Part shown: piece by piece, positions 1 to 6,665 of the stretch
Layout: every line of letters begins with the position of its first letter
Position numbering within the stretch: position 1 is the first letter of the stretch
Origin: Promethearchaeota archaeon
Lineage (GTDB): Archaea; Asgardarchaeota; Lokiarchaeia; Sigynarchaeales; SOKP01
Length of the DNA: 7,436 nt
Assembly: GCA_016839905.1 (NCBI GenBank)
Contig: JAEOTJ010000015.1
Coordinates: 1 to 7,436, forward strand
Reading direction: 5' to 3'
Made by a program: the position numbers and the translations under genes
The notes under the pieces: generated by a model
Seen by the model: only the letters and a program-made list of their open reading frames with translations
Told to the model about the DNA's origin: nothing
Databases searched by the model: none

Positions 1-133
1 CTACAATTGTAGTATTTGCGATTTTCATTGGATTATTGCAATACCTACAAATAGGACGCTCATTAAAATCTATTGATTTTATTGTTCCATTATGACGCGG
101 CAAGTATTTTGAAACAGAAATAGGCATATTCAT
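1..133 (-). CDS. N-terminal part of a CxxC zinc-ribbon-like protein, possibly a transposase (runs off left edge)
   Basis: About 44 codons are visible, reading leftward from an ATG at 133; a second ATG at 127 is equally possible. An in-frame TGA lies a few codons upstream, so the start must be here. The peptide begins MNMPISVSKYLPRHNGTIKS and then has C-R-Y-C, which looks like the first knuckle of a zinc ribbon; the second pair of cysteines would lie outside the window. Short N-terminal zinc ribbons of this kind occur in several archaeal insertion-sequence transposases, but also in many unrelated proteins, so the transposase reading is inference. A TATA box centred 24 nt upstream of the ATG suggests a leaderless or nearly leaderless transcript. 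The gene lies downstream of, and on the same strand as, the large surface-protein gene but has its own promoter. Confidence 0.55.
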   Translation of the reverse strand, partial: MNMPISVSKYLPRHNGTIKSIDFNERPICRYCNNPMKIANTTIV

Positions 134-152
134 ATATTGATATATTTTTCAC

Positions 153-161
153 AAATATAAA
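153..161 (-). promoter_or_regulatory. TATA box for the left-edge gene
   Basis: On the minus strand this reads TTTATATTT. Its centre is about 24 nt upstream of the ATG at 133, the spacing expected between an archaeal TATA box and the transcript start. Transcription would then begin at or next to the start codon, and no Shine-Dalgarno sequence is seen between. Confidence 0.45.
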
Positions 162-207
162 TTTAGCGGTCGTGAATTATTAACATATTATTGTCGAATA
201 TCTGGTG

Positions 208-230
208 AAAAATTTAGAAAAAAAACAAAA
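208..230 (-). terminator. T-tract terminator after the surface-protein gene
   Basis: On the minus strand this reads as a T-run (GTTTTTTTTC) flanked by TTTT and TTTTT, about 60-80 nt beyond the stop codon at 290. Archaeal RNA polymerase terminates on such oligo-T tracts without needing a hairpin. I see no strong stem before it. Confidence 0.5.
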
Positions 231-289
231 CCTTCTTTTTCCCAATTATTATCCATTTTATTAATCTTACATTAAATTTTATCTTATTC

Positions 290-1630
290 CTAATTTGAAA
301 AAATATCTTCTATTCTCCTTGTCTCTTTTTCAGAAGATTTATACCCGCTTTTTTTCTTTTTAATGAGCACCGCAATTGCTCCTATAATACCAATGGTGAT
401 CCCGATTGTTATTATTCCTTCGGGAGAAACGAGGAAATTAATGATGTCAAATGCTCCGTTTTCTTGACCATTTTTAGATTGCGTTTGATCTACTTTAACC
501 AAGACAGAATCCATTGCAAGTCGTCCCAATGAATCGTTCACGTAGAACGTGATGTTAATTACATCGCCATGAGAGAGGGAATCCCACAATGTAAGCCAAA
601 CTGTTTGATTAATCGTGCCATTCGTGGTAAAATAATGATTCTGACCGCCATTGAGCGAATACCATATTGAATGCACGCTTGCTTCGGTGATGTTCACGAT
701 GAAATTCGGCGGATCCCTGCTTACCGGGCTGTTATTTTCAGGGAAAATAACGCTAATGACGGGCGGGATGGTGTCCTTATAAAGCGTTATCGTGAGGGTA
801 TCATTCACATTCCCTGCCGTGTCATTGGCATGAAAGCTCACTTGAAACATCCCTTCATTTAGATTTGACCAAATGTATTGATCGAGGCTAAAGAGCGTGT
901 TATTCAAGCCTGAAATGTCGATTTTCGTCGAGTTTCCCGTGACATTATACCAAATGGTGTCAATGAATCTTTCAAGCACGATTACTTGAATTCCCGGTTC
1001 AGAGCCGTGATAGCTACCCTCTTCTGGTGAAATTATTGAAATGATTGGCGTGTAGGCATCAATTCTAACCGTGATTGAAATTGAATTGAGATTGCCTGCC
1101 GTGTCATTGGCATGAAACCAGATGGTTGCCGTTCCATTTGGCAAGCCGCTCCACTCTAAAGCATTGAAGGTCGTGTTGGTCGCGAAAGTCCTGTTCATCC
1201 CTCCTGGAATAAAATACCACATCGAGTCTAAACGAGTATCATTGATTTCTACGATAAAAGCGGGCGGATTTTTTCCAAAGAGTTCATCTGGGACGGGCGA
1301 AATGAGGTTTATCGTGGGCTCTAAGGTGTCTTTAATCACGGACACTTCATCTTGACCGAGGTATCCCTTGGAATCATTGGCGAAAAATCTAATCAAAACC
1401 GAACCATCGATGCATTCATTCCACGCAGTTTGATTGATGGTTCCAGTACCTTTCGTTCCATTAAAAGTGTAATTCGCAGACCACGCACCTCCGCTAAAAA
1501 GCGAATACCAGGACGCATTGAGGTTTTGCTCGGTAATGGACACGCTAAAATTCGGAGCCTTGAGACTAAAAATATCGTCAACATTTGGAGTACCCACATT
1601 TATTATAGGAATCGCATCTTCTCCATCATC
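290..1630 (-). repeat. Four tandem Ig-like domain repeats inside the surface protein
   Basis: The protein repeats begin near residues 657, 751, 845 and 936. Each opens with a 'D-x-x-x-P-x-I-x-x-I-x-P' strand, continues with an 'F-x-V-x-I' strand and a W-Y pair, and ends with F-x-A-N-D or a variant (FFANDSKG, HANDTAGN twice, YVNDSLG). The repeats are diverged at DNA level except for short stretches: repeats 2 and 3 share an identical 23-nt run at 1095-1117 and 813-835, exactly 282 nt (94 codons) apart. These domains probably act as a stalk lifting the beta-helix away from the membrane. Confidence 0.8.
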
Positions 1631-3583
1631 CCATATTGGAAATCGATCATCGTTTGATGTCCCTGGAACGTCATAATCAGTATCTCCAAGCCCATTGTCA
1701 TCAAGATCCACTCCTCCTTTTAAACCATAATCGTCCCAATAATTACCCAAGGATCCATTATCCCATTGATTATTCGCACCTGAATCTTGGGCATTAATGG
1801 TGTTTCCAATAAAATAATTATAGTAAATGATGCTATTATCCGAATTCGAAATCAAGCGGATTCCTGTCTTATTATTATTCATTATTGTATTATTGAAAAT
1901 GGTCAGATTTGATGAGAACTCTGCTAATATACCATGTTCCAGATTATTATAGATTTTATTTTGATATATCGAGTCTAAAGATGGTTTAGAGACGCCTGGT
2001 TTCATTACGTGTATTCCATGTAGAGTATTATTATAAATATTATTCCCTACAATAGTATTGTTTTTTGTATCAGAAAGATATATTCCATTATCGCAAAAAG
2101 AGATATTATTTGATTTAATCGTATTATTACCTCCAAACATTACTTCAATGCCAACATTTTTAATATTAGATACATTAGTGTTTAAAATTGTATTATTACT
2201 TCCAACGAAACTTATACCAATATTAGAATAGAGAACTGTTGAATTCATTATAGTATTATTTTTACCGAAACTATCACCTATTCCACCTGCGGTATTATTC
2301 AAGGATGTAAAATTTAAGATAATCATGTTAGTACAGTTATAGGTCATTATACCTAAAGTAGCAAAAGATATGATAACGTTAGGTAAAAAAACGCTTGAAC
2401 AATTATATAGAAGTATTCCACCTGGATTAGTAAAATTTAACCCTGTTAAATACTCTTGAGTCTTATAATAGTAAAAAGGTTTTCCATTAACTAGATTTGA
2501 GGTCTCAATAAAGGTTGATGTGAAATGGCTATCAATGTGAGGGAAATTATTAACTAATTCAATCCCATTTTTTTCCATGATGTTTTCAGACAAATAAGTA
2601 TCATTATTATCCTGTAAGACTATGCCCCTTACATTTCTTTTAATGGTATTTTTAGTAACATTGGTGAATTCACAATTTAAGATTTTTATCCCCTCACCAT
2701 AACCTTGAGGATCATTGATACTATTATTTGAGATTATAGTTCCTTTTCCAGAATGAATGTAAATTCCAATCGTAATATAAAATCCTCCATTATTTAATGC
2801 ACTATTATTAATGATCGTGTTGTTATTGCTATTCTGAATATAAATTGCATAAGTGTATAATGCATTATCTTCATTTTTATTGTTCGATATATTATTTTGA
2901 ATAATCGAGTTATTGTGGCTATTATAAAGATTAATCAAGTATAATTCGCTCATCCATCCACTAATAATGTTATTACTTGCGTCATTTTGCTTCAAGGTAT
3001 TATTATTGCTATCCAATAGATATATTCCCCTGAAAGTACCCTTTGTTGCGCTATTATTATTATAATTTATCTTATTGTATTGAAGAGTGACATTATTACA
3101 AGATTCCAAATAAATCCCATGCTCTGTATTGTTCTTACAGGTATTGTTCAAGAGCATGCCATTAGTCGTGTTATAGAGCTTGATTGCCGTTGTGGCATTA
3201 AATACCGTGCAATTTCTAATGACGAAATATGACTTGTTTGAATTGATGACCTCGATGGTATTTCCCGAACCGCCTCCATCAATCGTGACATTTTCGATCA
3301 CATAGGGATCCTCCCAGGTGCCTGCGCCACTGCACCAATCATTGGTTGAATTAATGGTTGCCCAATCGCTAACACCAATGTCCGTGTCGTTTACGAATAT
3401 TAGAGTGCTTGTCAAGTTCCAATAGCCAGAATCCTTGAGATAAACAATGTTAATTGAACCTTCCATGAAAGTTTTACCATTTTCATCATTTTTTGCGCCT
3501 AAATCCGGGCTAAAGGATGTTATAGTGCTTAACATTAAAAAGAATGCTAAGAGAACGATTTTGTTGGCTAATTTCTTGTTCAT
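290..3583 (-). CDS. Membrane-anchored NosD-like beta-helix surface protein with four Ig-like repeats
   Basis: A 1097-residue extracellular protein. Residues 1-30 form a signal peptide (basic MNKK, then a hydrophobic core). Residues ~90-610 are a right-handed parallel beta-helix of the NosD/Beta_helix type: rungs of about 22-25 residues such as G-I-Y-L-x-D-S-N-N-N-T, with the NosD-like phrase LVNGKPFYYY near 360. Residues ~615-650 hold NYWDDYG and an Asp-rich loop, DLDDNGLGD, resembling dockerin-type calcium loops. Residues ~657-1030 are four Ig-like repeats of about 95 residues, with W-Y in the first half and N-D-(T/S)-x-G in the second. Residues ~1056-1074 are a membrane helix followed by KKKK and a charged cytoplasmic tail. 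The protein is very rich in N-x-S/T sequons, fitting archaeal surface glycosylation. It is probably a cell-surface adhesin, glycan-binding or S-layer-associated protein; 'copper-binding NosD' names only the fold. A TATA box lies about 65 nt upstream of the start. Confidence 0.93.
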   Translation of the reverse strand: MNKKLANKIVLLAFFLMLSTITSFSPDLGAKNDENGKTFMEGSINIVYLKDSGYWNLTSTLIFVNDTDIGVSDWATINSTNDWCSGAGTWEDPYVIENVTIDGGGSGNTIEVINSNKSYFVIRNCTVFNATTAIKLYNTTNGMLLNNTCKNNTEHGIYLESCNNVTLQYNKINYNNNSATKGTFRGIYLLDSNNNTLKQNDASNNIISGWMSELYLINLYNSHNNSIIQNNISNNKNEDNALYTYAIYIQNSNNNTIINNSALNNGGFYITIGIYIHSGKGTIISNNSINDPQGYGEGIKILNCEFTNVTKNTIKRNVRGIVLQDNNDTYLSENIMEKNGIELVNNFPHIDSHFTSTFIETSNLVNGKPFYYYKTQEYLTGLNFTNPGGILLYNCSSVFLPNVIISFATLGIMTYNCTNMIILNFTSLNNTAGGIGDSFGKNNTIMNSTVLYSNIGISFVGSNNTILNTNVSNIKNVGIEVMFGGNNTIKSNNISFCDNGIYLSDTKNNTIVGNNIYNNTLHGIHVMKPGVSKPSLDSIYQNKIYNNLEHGILAEFSSNLTIFNNTIMNNNKTGIRLISNSDNSIIYYNYFIGNTINAQDSGANNQWDNGSLGNYWDDYGLKGGVDLDDNGLGDTDYDVPGTSNDDRFPIWDDGEDAIPIINVGTPNVDDIFSLKAPNFSVSITEQNLNASWYSLFSGGAWSANYTFNGTKGTGTINQTAWNECIDGSVLIRFFANDSKGYLGQDEVSVIKDTLEPTINLISPVPDELFGKNPPAFIVEINDTRLDSMWYFIPGGMNRTFATNTTFNALEWSGLPNGTATIWFHANDTAGNLNSISITVRIDAYTPIISIISPEEGSYHGSEPGIQVIVLERFIDTIWYNVTGNSTKIDISGLNNTLFSLDQYIWSNLNEGMFQVSFHANDTAGNVNDTLTITLYKDTIPPVISVIFPENNSPVSRDPPNFIVNITEASVHSIWYSLNGGQNHYFTTNGTINQTVWLTLWDSLSHGDVINITFYVNDSLGRLAMDSVLVKVDQTQSKNGQENGAFDIINFLVSPEGIITIGITIGIIGAIAVLIKKKKSGYKSSEKETRRIEDIFSN

Positions 3584-3641
3584 TGGGATTTCATCTCATT
3601 ACATTTGAGTCCATTGTTTTGATTACATTTTATTTTTATTT

Positions 3642-3652
3642 CTATAAAAAGC
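3642..3652 (-). promoter_or_regulatory. TATA box for the surface-protein gene
   Basis: The minus strand reads CTTTTTATAGA here, followed by an AT-rich stretch. The predicted transcript start would be near 3620, giving a leader of roughly 35-40 nt to the ATG at 3583. No clear Shine-Dalgarno is present; GAGATGA, about a dozen bases before the start, is the nearest candidate. The box lies between the 88-codon gene and this one, so the surface protein is probably its own transcription unit. Confidence 0.45.
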
Positions 3653-3726
3653 TTGGCATAAAAACTCCGAGAAAAGGTGTTTCGAAAGTGTATGCCATTA
3701 TTGTAACACATATAAACTTATCACTA

Positions 3727-3993
3727 TTAACAAGTAAATGAACCATCCCTCTTTCCTCCCCCACATATCATTACATCCTTCTCATTAAACGTGACTATTT
3801 CTTGCTCTTTGAGAATCTTGATTTTTTCAATGTTGGACTTGGGAATGACGAGATTAACGTAATTCTCGATATATATAAAATGATTGGTAGAGGAATAAAG
3901 CTGCTCTTCCCTAATATGACCGAGACGCTTGCATCTCTCATGAGTCCGAGGATTAATGAAGAACACTTCACATTTCAACTCATGGTGGGACAT
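3727..3993 (-). CDS. 88-residue hypothetical protein, Cys/His-containing
   Basis: I do not recognise a family. The protein starts MSHHELKC and contains four cysteines (C8, C21, C77, C88) and several histidines (3, 4, 18, 26, 38). A metal site is conceivable, but no standard CxxC pair is present. The middle (residues ~38-70) alternates hydrophobic residues as in beta strands, and the end is glycine-rich (CGGGKRDG) with a terminal cysteine. The start is well supported: GGAGG lies 8 nt upstream of the ATG. The strongest reason for choosing this strand over the opposite open frame is that site together with the upstream TATA box. The preceding 53-codon frame is in the same reading frame, separated by TGA-GAT, so the two may be co-translated partners or halves of one ~143-residue protein. 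G+C is similar to the flanks of the surface-protein gene rather than to the ATPase gene. Confidence 0.6.
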   Translation of the reverse strand: MSHHELKCEVFFINPRTHERCKRLGHIREEQLYSSTNHFIYIENYVNLVIPKSNIEKIKILKEQEIVTFNEKDVMICGGGKRDGSFTC

Positions 3994-3996
3994 ATC

Positions 3997-4158
3997 TCAA
4001 GCCTCCGAGGATCGATTTTGATGGGGATTTCTTCGCCTTTCACGCTGCCATTCCATCAGAAGGTTTCGCTTCTTCCTGAGATTTCTTTCCCGAGCAATAT
4101 CATCCCTGATGGAAAAATCTCTATATTCCCACCAACGATTTTTCTTGACGTACTGCAT
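3997..4158 (-). CDS. 53-residue Arg-rich small protein
   Basis: The frame starts at ATG 4158, directly after an in-frame TAA, and ends at TGA 3997-3999. The product is strongly basic: about a dozen Arg plus several Lys, three Trp (W9, W10, W37) and a charged, probably helical centre (RERNLRKKRNLLMEWQRERR). This suggests a nucleic-acid-binding or ribosome-associated peptide, or the basic N-terminal arm of the protein that follows. GGATGAT before the start could serve as a weak Shine-Dalgarno. A TATA box at 4220-4230 is well placed for a transcript of about 40 nt leader. One hand-counted line inside it is 52% G+C, far above the neighbouring ATPase gene, consistent with a resident gene. I recognise no family. 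The alternative is that this and the 88-residue frame are a single gene interrupted by a UGA. Confidence 0.5.
   Translation of the reverse strand: MQYVKKNRWWEYRDFSIRDDIARERNLRKKRNLLMEWQRERRRNPHQNRSSEA
4002..4006 (-). promoter_or_regulatory. Strong ribosome binding site for the 88-codon gene
   Basis: GGAGG on the minus strand, 8 nt from the ATG at 3993, matches the anti-Shine-Dalgarno core of archaeal 16S rRNA. It lies inside the last codons of the 53-codon frame, which is typical of translational coupling. It decides the start of the second gene and argues that the intervening TGA is a true stop. Confidence 0.6.
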
Positions 4159-4219
4159 TTAAGTATCATCCATTTTAATTTTTTATTAAATATTTTCTAT
4201 TTTAACTAAACGATATTTT

Positions 4220-4230
4220 ATTTATATAAA
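4220..4230 (-). promoter_or_regulatory. TATA box for the small gene pair
   Basis: The sequence is TTTATATAAA, a textbook archaeal TATA element and nearly symmetric. Read on the minus strand it predicts a transcript start near 4200 and a leader of about 40 nt to the ATG at 4158. Because the element is palindromic its direction rests on the gene downstream. Confidence 0.5.
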
Positions 4231-4240
4231 AAGAAAAAAG
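4228..4240 (-). terminator. T-tract terminator after the ATPase gene
   Basis: The minus strand reads CTTTTTTCTTTTT about 100 nt past the ATPase stop codon. It abuts and slightly overlaps the TATA box of the next gene, so termination of one unit and initiation of the next are packed together. Confidence 0.45.
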
Positions 4241-4264
4241 TTCAAAAGGAGAATTCTATACCCT

Positions 4265-4281
4265 TTTAAATGCTATTTAAA
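4265..4281. repeat. Short inverted repeat between ATPase and small gene pair
   Basis: TTTAAAT, then GCT, then ATTTAAA: two perfect 7-bp arms around a 3-nt centre. It lies 60-75 nt beyond the ATPase stop and upstream of the small-pair TATA box. It could be an operator or a weak terminator stem, but in such AT-rich DNA chance occurrence is quite possible. Confidence 0.25.
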
Positions 4282-4340
4282 TTCATACTTCTTAATAACG
4301 TATTAAATCTTAACTTTTATCAATAATTTGATGAATTGAT

Positions 4341-6545
4341 TTATTTTTGATTAGTAATTTTCCAATCTTCATATTCCTTTAATAATAGACCTTTTGTAGT
4401 TAAATTATAAATATTTTTTTCTTTAAATTTAAACTCATCATTAATCAATCGAATACCATAGTCCTCAAATGTACCCAAATCTTTACAAATCTTATTTACT
4501 GTATTATAATGTAAAATGAAAGGAGAAATTCTCTTGGTTTTACCAATTTCATTTGCAAACATAGACCCGTTTTCTCTATTATAGAACTCTTCATCTTTAA
4601 ATTTAAATAATGTATGTAATACGATTTTGTCATTTTTATCCAAATTTGATAAGATTTTCTCAAATTCATCAATAAAGGGTCTAAATTTCTCAGGTGGAGC
4701 TGATAAAAGGATTTTTTCAGGCGTAATTTTTCTTTTCCTAATGATACGCGAGGATTTTTCTTTACATTCATCAGTTAAGTTACATTCAAAATTTAAATAA
4801 ACTTTTAAATTTCTTTCTTCAGTTATGTCCCAACGATGACCGCAATTTTCACATTCAAAAAATTCTTGATCTTCAATAATTTTTAATAAATCCCTAGTTA
4901 TATGATATGTCCCAGGATTATCTCTCCAATAGTCTGTATCTTTTTTTAAATTAAAAGGAATATCATTATATTCACAAGCGCCATAATACATACAATAGAA
5001 TCCTTGTTTTCTTGTTTTTGACAGTTCATGTTTGTATATTTTATAAGGGACTTTTCCAGCTCTGCTATCGATTTTAAATAAAAATCCCATCATCTCTAAT
5101 CTAGTTAACAAATAAAATTCCTTTTCTATTACCTCCTCATCTATTATTAAGAAACCACTTGGTTTTTTATAAGATTTAAGATTTTTTTGAAATTTAATTA
5201 GAAAATTCCATAATGCTCTATCTGATTCAATTAATCTTTCGTCAAAATAAGATTTTAATTCAAAATAATTATAAAGTATACTAGATTTATGTAGATCCTT
5301 TGATGCATCTCTTATTTCAGAAATCTTTATTTTTGATCGATTTTTTAGAGATTTCTTACACTGAGTATAATTTAAGATTTCCCCTATAAATCTAGGTATA
5401 TTCATTGTCATATAGTACAAATGTATGTAAAATTGTGGGTATGAAACATCAAAAAGCAAATCGATATCATCTAATACTTTAAATATTTTTGGTAGCTCTA
5501 AATTTAATCTCTTGAATAATAATTTCCTTAATAATTGTATTGATTTATTTAATCTCTCTTTATAGGGAAAATCTTTATACATTTTAAACCAGTCTAACTC
5601 TAGGATCTCACAATCGTGAAGAAGTTGTAAATATCCGTGATAATATAAATAGGGATAACAAGCAATACAAAAATAAACATATTGATTTTGAGCACTTCGG
5701 TATAAGGGTTCAACAAGACTATCAATTATGATTTTTTGATTTATAAGTGATACTTCCGAAAATTCATCAATTAATAATAAGAAATAATTTACAGGAAATT
5801 CTTCTAAATCTCTTAATTTTTTAATTGTATTTAAAAAAATCGTTGAGTCAAAAAGGTTTTTCCATTTCTCGTCATCTTTTTGAACTTCTCTTGTTTCGAG
5901 AGAAAATATTTTTAAATCGACCTTCTGGAGATGATTTTTTATAAGTAAGAAAAATTTTTTTATTTTATCTGTTTTTTTCAATGGTACAATAGATCTTCCA
6001 TGAATTATGTCGTAAGTACCTTGTTCAACAATTTTTTGGATTTTAACATAAATTTTCTCATCAATTTTACCAAAATTATATAATTCTTCATATGAATCGT
6101 TAAAATGGTTTAAAATCTCAATTAAAATTAGTTTTAAAAGTCTATCTACCTCTTCAAAATCATCCTTTATTCCTTTTAATTTTTTAATAGCATTTTCATA
6201 TGCTGACTTAATATCAATATAGACAGATAAAATCTTACCATCCGATAAAAATTTTGAATCTTTTCCTCCAGTAAAAGATTCTAAACATTCAATTCTTACG
6301 CGAGTGAGAATGGTTGTTTTCCCAGTTCCGCGTCGTCCTACTAAGAAAATAACTTTATTTCGATCTTTTGTTAAAAAAATTTGTTTAATAAGTGGATTAT
6401 CTGGATTGGGATCAGTGAAAATTGATTTTTGATACTTCATCTCTTTGTATCCGCTTAATATTTTATATCTAGAAATCTTAGAAAAAATATCTACAACTTG
6501 ATCTAATTCATTAGCCGTTAAATCAATCTTTGACAATTTTAACAC
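4341..6545 (-). CDS. P-loop ATPase with zinc-ribbon segment and C-terminal winged-helix-like region
   Basis: A 734-residue cytosolic protein with no signal peptide or membrane helix. Walker A is GRRGTGKT at 70-77, after a hydrophobic strand. Walker B is LLLIDE with D260 and E261. A strand at ~285-295 (VYFCIACYPYL) sits where sensor 1 would be, and NIPRF with R385 resembles the sensor-2 arginine of STAND/Orc1-like AAA ATPases. A cysteine-rich part follows: C518-x5-C524, C565-x2-C568 and C588-x5-C594, probably a zinc ribbon. Residues ~620-734 look like a winged helix (ANEIGKTKRISPF, then YNTVNKICKDLG), suggesting DNA or partner binding. I cannot name the family; NTP-driven regulation, replication-like loading or a defence sensor are all open. 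The listed start is GTG; a TTG at 6536 preceded by AGGTG at 6-nt spacing is a good alternative (731 residues). The gene is divergent from the frameshifted gene to its right, and one hand-counted line is 25% G+C. Confidence 0.85.
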   Translation of the reverse strand: MLKLSKIDLTANELDQVVDIFSKISRYKILSGYKEMKYQKSIFTDPNPDNPLIKQIFLTKDRNKVIFLVGRRGTGKTTILTRVRIECLESFTGGKDSKFLSDGKILSVYIDIKSAYENAIKKLKGIKDDFEEVDRLLKLILIEILNHFNDSYEELYNFGKIDEKIYVKIQKIVEQGTYDIIHGRSIVPLKKTDKIKKFFLLIKNHLQKVDLKIFSLETREVQKDDEKWKNLFDSTIFLNTIKKLRDLEEFPVNYFLLLIDEFSEVSLINQKIIIDSLVEPLYRSAQNQYVYFCIACYPYLYYHGYLQLLHDCEILELDWFKMYKDFPYKERLNKSIQLLRKLLFKRLNLELPKIFKVLDDIDLLFDVSYPQFYIHLYYMTMNIPRFIGEILNYTQCKKSLKNRSKIKISEIRDASKDLHKSSILYNYFELKSYFDERLIESDRALWNFLIKFQKNLKSYKKPSGFLIIDEEVIEKEFYLLTRLEMMGFLFKIDSRAGKVPYKIYKHELSKTRKQGFYCMYYGACEYNDIPFNLKKDTDYWRDNPGTYHITRDLLKIIEDQEFFECENCGHRWDITEERNLKVYLNFECNLTDECKEKSSRIIRKRKITPEKILLSAPPEKFRPFIDEFEKILSNLDKNDKIVLHTLFKFKDEEFYNRENGSMFANEIGKTKRISPFILHYNTVNKICKDLGTFEDYGIRLINDEFKFKEKNIYNLTTKGLLLKEYEDWKITNQK

Positions 6546-6570
6546 CTAAAATTAATCTGCTATAATAAAG

Positions 6571-6583
6571 CAAATAATATAGT
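6571..6583 (-). promoter_or_regulatory. TATA box for the ATPase gene
   Basis: The minus strand reads ACTATATTATTTG. A transcript start about 25 nt downstream would fall near 6550, giving a leader of only some 5-15 nt before the GTG at 6545 or the TTG at 6536. It sits beside the plus-strand box at 6586-6593, so the two divergent promoters overlap and could interfere or be regulated together. Confidence 0.4.
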
Positions 6584-6585
6584 AA

Positions 6586-6593
6586 TTTATAAA
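6586..6593 (+). promoter_or_regulatory. TATA box for the divergent plus-strand gene
   Basis: TTTATAAA on the plus strand predicts a transcript start near 6615. That would leave a leader of about 50 nt to the preferred ATG at 6666, which has AGGA 7 nt upstream, or about 9 nt to the ATG at 6624. It makes the TTG at 6597 unlikely, since it would precede the transcript start. Confidence 0.4.
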
Positions 6594-6665
6594 CAATTGT
6601 TATTATTAATTGTTATCTTCTTGATGATATTAATAAACTTACCTAAATTAGAAAAGGATTTCTTT

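Noticed and set aside
1..90. Plus-strand open tail at the left edge that looks like a membrane helix
   Set aside because: About 30 codons to a stop at ~91-93, hydrophobic because it is antisense to the CxxC-containing frame. The minus strand has a start, an upstream in-frame stop and a TATA box.
671..1657. Plus- and minus-strand open frames inside the Ig-like repeat part of the surface-protein gene
   Set aside because: They overlap a long, clearly coding frame with recognisable domains and have no promoters or family features of their own.
1790..3130. Recurring 'attatt' words suggesting a CRISPR array or satellite repeat
   Set aside because: Spacing is irregular and the words are reverse-complemented AAT (Asn) codons of beta-helix rungs. 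There are no constant-length repeats separated by unique spacers.
3544..3741. Plus-strand frame of 65 codons across the surface-protein promoter
   Set aside because: It overlaps the signal-peptide codons and the spacer on the other strand. The hydrophobic Phe/Tyr-rich run comes from T-rich spacer DNA.
3997..3999. Selenocysteine codon at the TGA between the small frames
   Set aside because: The GGAGG site and ATG immediately after it give a simpler explanation, and I see no convincing SECIS-like stem downstream in 3584-3726. It is kept only as a low-probability alternative within a finding.
3802..4209. Plus-strand open frame of 135 codons opposite the small gene pair
   Set aside because: Its product is a hydrophobic, low-information sequence typical of an antisense shadow of a charged protein. 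The minus strand has a GGAGG site and a correctly placed TATA box, while this frame has no clear ribosome site.
4496..4771. Minus-strand frame of 91 codons inside the ATPase gene
   Set aside because: It is an alternative frame within the zinc-ribbon/winged-helix part, with Lys/Leu-rich sequence and no independent signals.
6597..6665. TTG start at 6597 extending the plus-strand gene with a hydrophobic leader, as if a signal anchor
   Set aside because: The Leu/Ile run comes from AT-rich promoter DNA, and the TATA box at 6586-6593 would place transcription start after this codon. ATG 6666 has AGGA at good spacing; ATG 6624 remains possible.
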